A program made the position numbers and the translations under genes. A model generated the notes under the pieces. It was not told the DNA's origin, did not search any database, and saw only the letters and a list, made by a program, of their open reading frames with translations. Positions 50,223 through 64,000 of a DNA stretch of 64,000 nt are shown piece after piece. This DNA comes from Amia ocellicauda (Eukaryota; Chordata; Actinopteri; Amiiformes; Amiidae): contig NC_089856.1 in NCBI RefSeq assembly GCF_036373705.1, positions 29,546,298 to 29,610,297 of the forward strand. The letters are read 5' to 3'. The stretch's first letter is position 1, and each line of letters opens with the position of its first letter.

Positions 50223-51590
50223 AGTCTCCCAGTTGCAATCTGCAAACCACAGGGAACCGTGCTATGAGAAATCTGCTTTTATGTAATGCATGCCTGCCCT
50301 CTCAAAGATTTACACAGCTGAAGTGATAATAGTAATAATCATATGACTCATAATAATAATAATGGTGAACGAACCTCATTCAAACAATAACCCATAATCA
50401 CAGGAGTGCCAATACGAGCTATGTCGGGAGCGGCCCTCTCACAACTCTCTCTCTCTCTGTCATCTAGTTTAACCTCTCTCTCCGTTTCTCTGACTTACCC
50501 TTCCGTTTCTCTCTCTCTCTCTCAATCGCTGCTTTCTTCTTCTCTCTTTCTCCCCGTCTGCTTCCAATCCCTCACACTTTTACTCTCCCTCTCCTCCTGC
50601 TCCTAGCCGCCTCCTCCCTCCCCTGGGCAGCCACCGCGGCACTGGGGATTTTTTTTGTTCAGTTTCAAAGTCATTTCCACGGCCGACTGAGTCTGTCAGC
50701 CTGGCAACAGCAACGGAGCGCCGCCCCTTCACTTTGAATCACCCCCTTTATCACACACACCCTCTCCCCCTTGCTCCTGGAGATGAAAGACGAGGAGACT
50801 TCAAGGAATGCTTAAATTCATAAAAAGCTAATTATTATTTTTTAAATCGAAGAAGTTTGAACTTCTGCAGATGAGCTCATATCCTCATGTAAAAGTATTT
50901 ATTGGCGTTTTATAATTTCGAGTTGAGCATCCTGCCAAAAAGAATCCAGATCTGTCCTCATAAAATCTACATCCTGTGATCACATTACCTCTTGACCTGG
51001 CTTTCTGGGATTGGCTTTGGAACTGAGTTGAGATTTCGGTTCTGAACTTGCAGGAAAGCTGAAAGGACCATCCTCTCAGATACTTCCTCTCACACAGCTT
51101 GCAGTCTTTGTCTGTGGGCGACAGGCAATGCCGAAAGACCAATGGACTCTTATCACATCTGTATCCCAGAACAAGATTCCAGATGTTCTTCTCTTTCAGC
51201 AGCAGGAGGCTCTTCCTGACATCTGTCAAAACTGTTCTCCAATTCCTTCTCCCCCACCTCAAATCCATGCTTTTATTTCTCCATTCCAGAACTGGAGGTC
51301 TGGATCTTGACACCCAGGAGGATCCTCACAATTCACCATCCCTCCCTCCCACTGTTCTTCCTTTCATTCTTCCCTTTCTGTTATCTGATTTTGCCCAGCC
51401 CTCTCTACTCTCCCTATCTTATCTCAGTCTTGTCTATCTTCCTTCACATTCAGTTCCCCACTCGGTGTGTCACACAGCTACCGTCCTCAAAAGCCAGTGT
51501 CTCCTGATTTTCTATCTACAAAGGTTTGTAATTAGGAAATCAAACTAGTTATTCACTTCACTGGTCTTCTTTAATGTTTAATTTAAAAGA
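50223..51590. other. mmp23 5' flank and intergenic DNA
   Basis: A pyrimidine-rich stretch (CTCTCT runs at 50440-50600) is followed by GC-richer sequence at 50600-50720 that may hold the mmp23 promoter. A 142-codon frame on - at 51313-50885 has no recognisable domain. I see no certain gene. Confidence 0.35.
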
Positions 51591-51755
51591 TTAATACCCA
51601 CACAGTTCTATCTATGCTCCAAACATTTTTATTAAACCAGAGCCAGATCAAGATTTCAATCTATTCAACATCATCAGAAGCCTTGAACAGACTGAAATGT
51701 TGATCGGCCTCTGGTTTAATAACTTTTCTTGGAATGTATGTGTGTGGGTATTGCT
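51591..51755. repeat. Imperfect foldback element, about 165 bp
   Basis: The left arm at about 51591-51668 (AATACCCACACA ... TTATTAAACCAGAG ... TTTCAATCTATTCAA) is matched in reverse complement by the right arm at about 51680-51755 (CTTGAACAGACTGAAA ... CTCTGGTTTAATAA ... TGTGTGGGTATT). There are scattered mismatches and small indels and a loop of about 11 bp. It has the shape of a palindromic MITE or of two opposed copies of one short repeat. Confidence 0.75.
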
Positions 51756-52556
51756 TTGTGTTCACTTTTGACTTAAAAAAAAAAAAAATTATATAACCCA
51801 TTTCATGTCTTATACAGGGAATGGTTCAAATGACCCTCAAAAAGCCTGCTGGACTGTGGCTTTTGAGGAGTGGTGTTCAGATGACTGTGGTGTTCTGTGT
51901 TCATGTTTTATACCTCCTCCTGTATGGTGTGCAAGTCAGCCAGACCACAGAACACCCCCGTTTAGCACTGACCCATCACTCTGCCAACCCGGTAAGCAGA
52001 GTCAGACTGTGGTGCCAAGGGTAACATACTGCAGATGTGCACACCGCAGGGGGACAGGTCACACATCGCCAGGGCGCCAGTGCTGCCGTCACTCACTGAT
52101 CCATGATCTCGCTCACCCTCTGCTTTTTATTAATGTTTTTAGTGTGGCAGAAAGGGAAGGAAACTTTTATTTTTTTTGCTACACTCCATCTTATAACAAG
52201 CCATTCAACAATGATGCAACTTCTATCATCTGTGGGAAAGAAACAGGAAGCATTTTATCTTAAGTTAGAAAAAGCAATGCAAATTCAGAAATGCAGGAAA
52301 AAAAAAAAAATCAAAAAGTGTCTCCATTTTAACTTAACTGAATCAAATGTGTCTGGCCTGCTTGTTGAAAATTTTGATTGAATAGCACAACAACCCCCTA
52401 AGCCCTGGGTTAAAGTCAGTCTGCTTTCTGTCCCTCGGTGGGGGCCAGGGGGGGCACCGCCACCACAGAAATGTCTGGCTGAACTGCTGCTGACCGAGGC
52501 TCACCGCCAGAATATGCTACCTGGACCAACAGCACAGTTCTTGCTTTCCTTTTATT

Positions 52557-53355
52557 GTATACAGAACAATATATATGCAAAATGTGAAGTGTCGCTCCCC
52601 ATGTTTCACAAGTTTAAATGAAAGATCCCGGAAATGTTCCACAAACAAAAATCTGAAATCTTAATTTGAGCACAAATAGGTTTTCACCTGTCAGGGAGCT
52701 CTTCTCCTTTACCAAGATAATCCATCCACCTGACAGGTGTGGCATATTAAGAAGCTGATTAAACAATGATTATTACACAGGTGCACCTTGTGCTGGGGAC
52801 AATAAAAGGCCACTCTAAAGCGTGCAGTTGACACAACACAATGCCACAGATGCATCATTTTGAGGGAGTGCAAATGGCATGCTGACTGCAGGAATGTCCT
52901 CCAGAGCTGTTGCCAGAAAATTGAATGCTAATTTCTCTACCATAAGCTGCCTCCAATGTCATTTTAGAGAATTTGGGAGTATGTCCAACCCACCTCACAA
53001 CCACAGACCAGGTGTAACCACACCAGCCCAGGACTCCACATCTGGCTTCTTCACCTGCAGGATCGTCCGAGACACGCCACCGGACAGCTGATGAAACTGT
53101 GGGTTTGCACAGCCGAATAATTTCTGCACAAAGAGTCAGAAAGCATCTTGAGGAAGCTCATCTGCGCCTCGTCATCCTCACCAGGGTGTTGGCTCTGACT
53201 GCAGCTCTGGTTGACATCCCTACAGTCAGCATGCCATTGCACGCTGCCTCACAACTTGAGACTTTAAATCAAAGTTAATTTTCCATCGACTGATTTCCTT
53301 ATATGAACTTCAGAAAGTCTGTGAAAATGTTGCAATTCTATTTTTATTCAGTGTA
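52557..53355 (+). mobile_element. Internally deleted Tc1/mariner element
   Basis: The left end, from about 52557, begins near TACAGAACAATATATATGCA. The right end, near 53355, reads TTTTTATTCAGTGTA, an approximate inverse. The interior has features I recall from a widespread salmonid/fish Tc1 family: CCACCTGACAGGTGTGGCAT and ACACAGGTGCACCTTGTGCT upstream of the coding start, and GACTGATTTCCTTATATGAA before the right end. The copy is about 800 bp against roughly 1.5 kb for intact members, so the catalytic half of the gene is gone. The copy is not autonomous. Confidence 0.85.
52840..53260 (+). pseudogene. Remnant of Tc1 transposase DNA-binding region
   Basis: A frame at 52879-53091 encodes MLTAGMSSRAVARKLNANFS and FREFGSMSNPPHNHRPGVTT, the N-terminal helix-turn-helix and linker of a Tc1 transposase. 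After about 53045 the family sequence continues only in shifted frames. It then jumps to the 3' end with no DDE catalytic residues. This is a dead fragment. Confidence 0.8.
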
Positions 53356-53739
53356 GTTTGAGACCAGTGGATTCTCAGCCAGATGCGAAACAAGAACACT
53401 GAATTTTGCAAGAATCCAGCGAGCTAAAGCAGAGAGACACTGATCAAATATAGCTTGTACATTCATCTGCAGACAAATCAATATAGCTTTTATTCTTTAC
53501 CACCCTCACAGAATCTAAAATAAAGTAGTCTGGCAACAGCAAAGTCGGAAGATAGACTTCCCCACAACTGAACTCCTCGGGCCCCGTGTCACACGTCAAA
53601 CTCTTTAGCAACCTCCATTCGGAAGAAACATTCAGGAGACCCTGTTCACCCAGTCTCAAAATCCTTTCCCCAATTCAGCACAAATCAGTTTTGACAAACT
53701 GGACAAAAGGACATGAAAGTAAAGAAACAGACGGGCAGT

Positions 53740-55865
53740 CTTGACTGGTTCTATAATGTTTTTATTAGGATTAACTGGACGATCACAAAGTTACCAAATG
53801 GAGATCAAACATTGAAGCCAAGGAAGCTGGTGCAGGTGGCACTCCAACCATCTCTCAGAGGGGGGGTGGGGTGTACTGCGGGCAAGGGGGAGGAAGTGCA
53901 CTAAAGTAGTATTGAAGAGCAGGGGCAGCAGTGCAGGAGGTGCGTGTGCACGTGCGGTCAGTGGCAGTAGTGTGTGTATGACGAGAGAAAGCACATTTCT
54001 GCAGTGAGTCAAACTGAGGCGGACATTGAGCAGGACGGACTGTAGTGTTGAAAAGCAGTGCAGCCAAAACAATGGGTAACTACCCCTCTCACAGGGGGCG
54101 AGGTTAACCAATTCACTGCTGGCTAGAAACTCAATTTGTTACTATATATATTTATTTTTAGTAGTGATTTTTTAAAATTCAAAATGTGTTCCCACTGAAC
54201 AATTACAGAATTTCTAACTAGAGCAATATAAACCCCACATCTGCCCCAACACAATTTATCGGAATTGCTTGCACCAGCAGCACATGACGAAGCAAGGAAA
54301 CTGCACTACTGGCCAGACTGACAGGACAACGCACTGAGGAATGTTTGTGAGATTGGCAGCGCTGCCTGAATGTCAGAATCTAAGGCTGCATTTTAAAGCA
54401 CTGCACAATTTCGGCGATACCAGTGCCAACAATGCTCGAGAACTCAAGGTGCTCCGAGATTGTCTTCAGGAAATGGCTATACTTCATGTTCCCACAGCAG
54501 GAGACTAAAGGAGGTTGCAACTTAGTTGGTCAAATTGGTGGTTGAGAATATTAAAAAAAAAAGTGTTGCAATTGATACATACATAGTGGTAACGGGACTT
54601 AACGCAGGCTTGAAAACATGGGTGAGAGACTGTCCACGCTCTGCTGAGAGACCTTCACAGTGCCACCACAGCAGCAAACACACGCGCACACACACACACC
54701 AGCTCGACTGAAACCGATACAGAGACATTAAAACGCCGACCATAGGATTTGTTGTTTTTTTTTTTTGTCCAGTTTCTTTTTTTTAAATATAGATATATAT
54801 ACTTTATGCCTTTTTAATTTTCCTTTAACTTTCCGAGAATTTGGTCACGAGAAAAACACTGCAGCACTGAAAACCGAAACCACAGTAGAATTAATAGTCA
54901 ATAATACAGAGGGGAGGGCTAGAGAGGAGATAAAATGGATGAGAAGGAGTGGGGGGTTGAGAAAGAAAGGAAAAACAAAAAGATGGAATGAGGATTTCTG
55001 GGAGAGGAAATATCCTCTCTGATGCACAAAAAAACAAACTGCCATTGCACTCTTGATGATCCCTAACTATCACACTAGTAGAGGGAGAAAAACGAACTTT
55101 AAAAAAAAACAAAAAACTCCATATTGATACGTCCAGTTGCTGGCTAAACACTAGAATCTACGATACGGTTACATAGCGATCAGGGTGGGGGGGTGGGGGA
55201 GGCAGAGACAGAGCTGAGAAGCAATGGTACACAGATTAAGAGAAAGCTATACTTCATTAAGACACACAGGCTGAGAGAGGGAGCACAGGTAGGGAGGGGG
55301 TTCGTCTGTCGAACCAGAGCAGAGGGATAACTAACTAGTAAAGAGAAGGGGGGGATTTAAAGAAAATTAACTTTATAATGCAAGAGTGGGGGAGGACTCT
55401 GGTGTGTGTTGGGGGCTATTAGCGATGTCACTAAGCCCCAATAACCTGTCTGAAGCAGGGCGGGGAGGAGGGGAGGGCAGGACACAAGGGGGAGGAGGGG
55501 GTGGTGCATCTCTCCCAGTACACCCCCCCCTGGCATAGAGAGTCCCGACCTTTTATGTAAACTATTTTTTTCCCCCTTCCCCCTTCTTTGTTCTTGGTAT
55601 TACACTTTTACATTTTGCATTATTTATATATATAATTTTGCGCTTTCATTTTTTTCTCCCCACCTTTAAAACCTGTTGCCAGCACTTAAAGTAGGATGAG
55701 GAGGGAGGCAAAGTGAGGGTGGGGGCAGCAGAGAAGGGGACTGAGGAACGATGGAGAAGTGAAAGGTCCCTCCCCATCTCTCGCCTTTTCTCTCTCTCTC
55801 TCTCACAATCTCGCTCGCGCTCTCCCCCTCCGCTCCCTCCCTCCCTCTTTCTCTGTCGCTGCCCG
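53740..55865 (-). other. ap2m1: ap2m1 3' UTR (inferred)
   Basis: Downstream of the ap2m1 stop on the - strand. AATAAA read on - occurs at about 54149 and 53761, so the 3' UTR could be 1.7 to 2.1 kb. It includes GA/CT-rich runs (55680-55860) and A/T runs. No other gene is evident between here and the Tc1 remnant. Confidence 0.35.
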
Positions 55866-63574
<7,709 letters not shown>

Positions 63575-64000
63575 TTAGAGAGAAAAAGACAAGTTATTTC
63601 TATCCATTTAGTCCCCCCCTGCAATGCACAAGCACACACCAGCTTTGACTTCATGTGGGGGGCAAGGGAGTTTGAGAGCTTAGATTCATGCAAAGTCTTC
63701 ATTAAAACAGGCAAAAGGAACCAGAGGACTCTACTTCGCAATTCCAAACATATTAGAGATGGTGGGAACTCCCAGCATGTTAGATCACATGCCCACAGAG
63801 CTGCACTGACACAGTCTACAGCACTCTGTTACACCTGCACTGTGATTCACACAGGGCTCTCACACCACCACAGATAGAGAGGCGTTTCAGTGGCCAAATC
63901 AAACCTTTGAACAGTCCAGCAGCCTAATAATGCTTAGCTTACTGGTTTAAAGTATTCCTCTACCCCTCACTCACTCATTATTTTACAAGATGCATTCTCC

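Noticed and set aside
50885-51313. 142-codon frame on - upstream of mmp23
   Set aside because: Basic and Cys-containing but with no recognised motif, no promoter or splice context, and next to a foldback repeat. Kept only as intergenic.
51660-51720. CTGATGA...GAAA words on - that recall a hammerhead ribozyme core
   Set aside because: The segment between them cannot form a convincing stem II and the outer stems are not visible, so a ribozyme call is not supported.

Overview
The window looks like nuclear DNA from a ray-finned fish. Every gene is a vertebrate gene split into many short exons with GT-AG introns. The introns are compact, and three different fish-type Tc1/mariner families are present. 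Microsatellites of the (TTA)n, (CA)n and (TA)n types are abundant. The species cannot be fixed from the sequence alone.

Layout, left to right. (1) The end of a Tc1-like transposon, 1-200. (2) The last seven coding exons of ecel1 (M13 zinc peptidase), + strand, 661-2697, with a 3' UTR to about 3.7 kb. (3) All of ccdc150, a coiled-coil protein, - strand, 17858-5113, 26 coding exons, with a decayed full-length Tc1 element in one intron (13837-15466). (4) A + strand gene with a non-coding first exon and one uninterrupted 374-residue coding exon (21000-22124) carrying a YqaJ / lambda-exonuclease-type nuclease domain. (5) phf13, a PHD-finger chromatin reader, - strand, 30969-26114, with an unusually long central exon and a possible alternative first exon. 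(6) A gene-poor stretch, about 31.3-35.6 kb. (7) abcf3, - strand, 44529-35630; its 21 exons join in frame to 711 residues. (8) mmp23, - strand, 50222-46009; its 8 exons give 403 residues. (9) A stretch with a foldback element and an internally deleted Tc1 copy, 51.5-53.4 kb. (10) ap2m1, the mu subunit of the AP-2 clathrin adaptor, - strand, 63407-55866. It lacks only its first coding exon, which lies beyond the right edge.

The genes are not an operon and act separately: ECEL1 and MMP23 are membrane-linked zinc proteases, PHF13 and the YqaJ protein are expected to act on chromatin or DNA, ABCF3 is a soluble ABC ATPase, AP2M1 works in endocytosis, and CCDC150 is a coiled-coil protein of poorly known role. 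The abcf3-ap2m1 neighbourhood is also found in mammals. Exon limits were read by eye from splice signals and reading phase and may be off by one or two bases. The points most worth following up are the YqaJ nuclease gene, the 6-nt ap2m1 microexon, the alternative phf13 start, a GC-AG intron in ccdc150, paired ZNF143-type promoter motifs near abcf3, and several foldback sequences.
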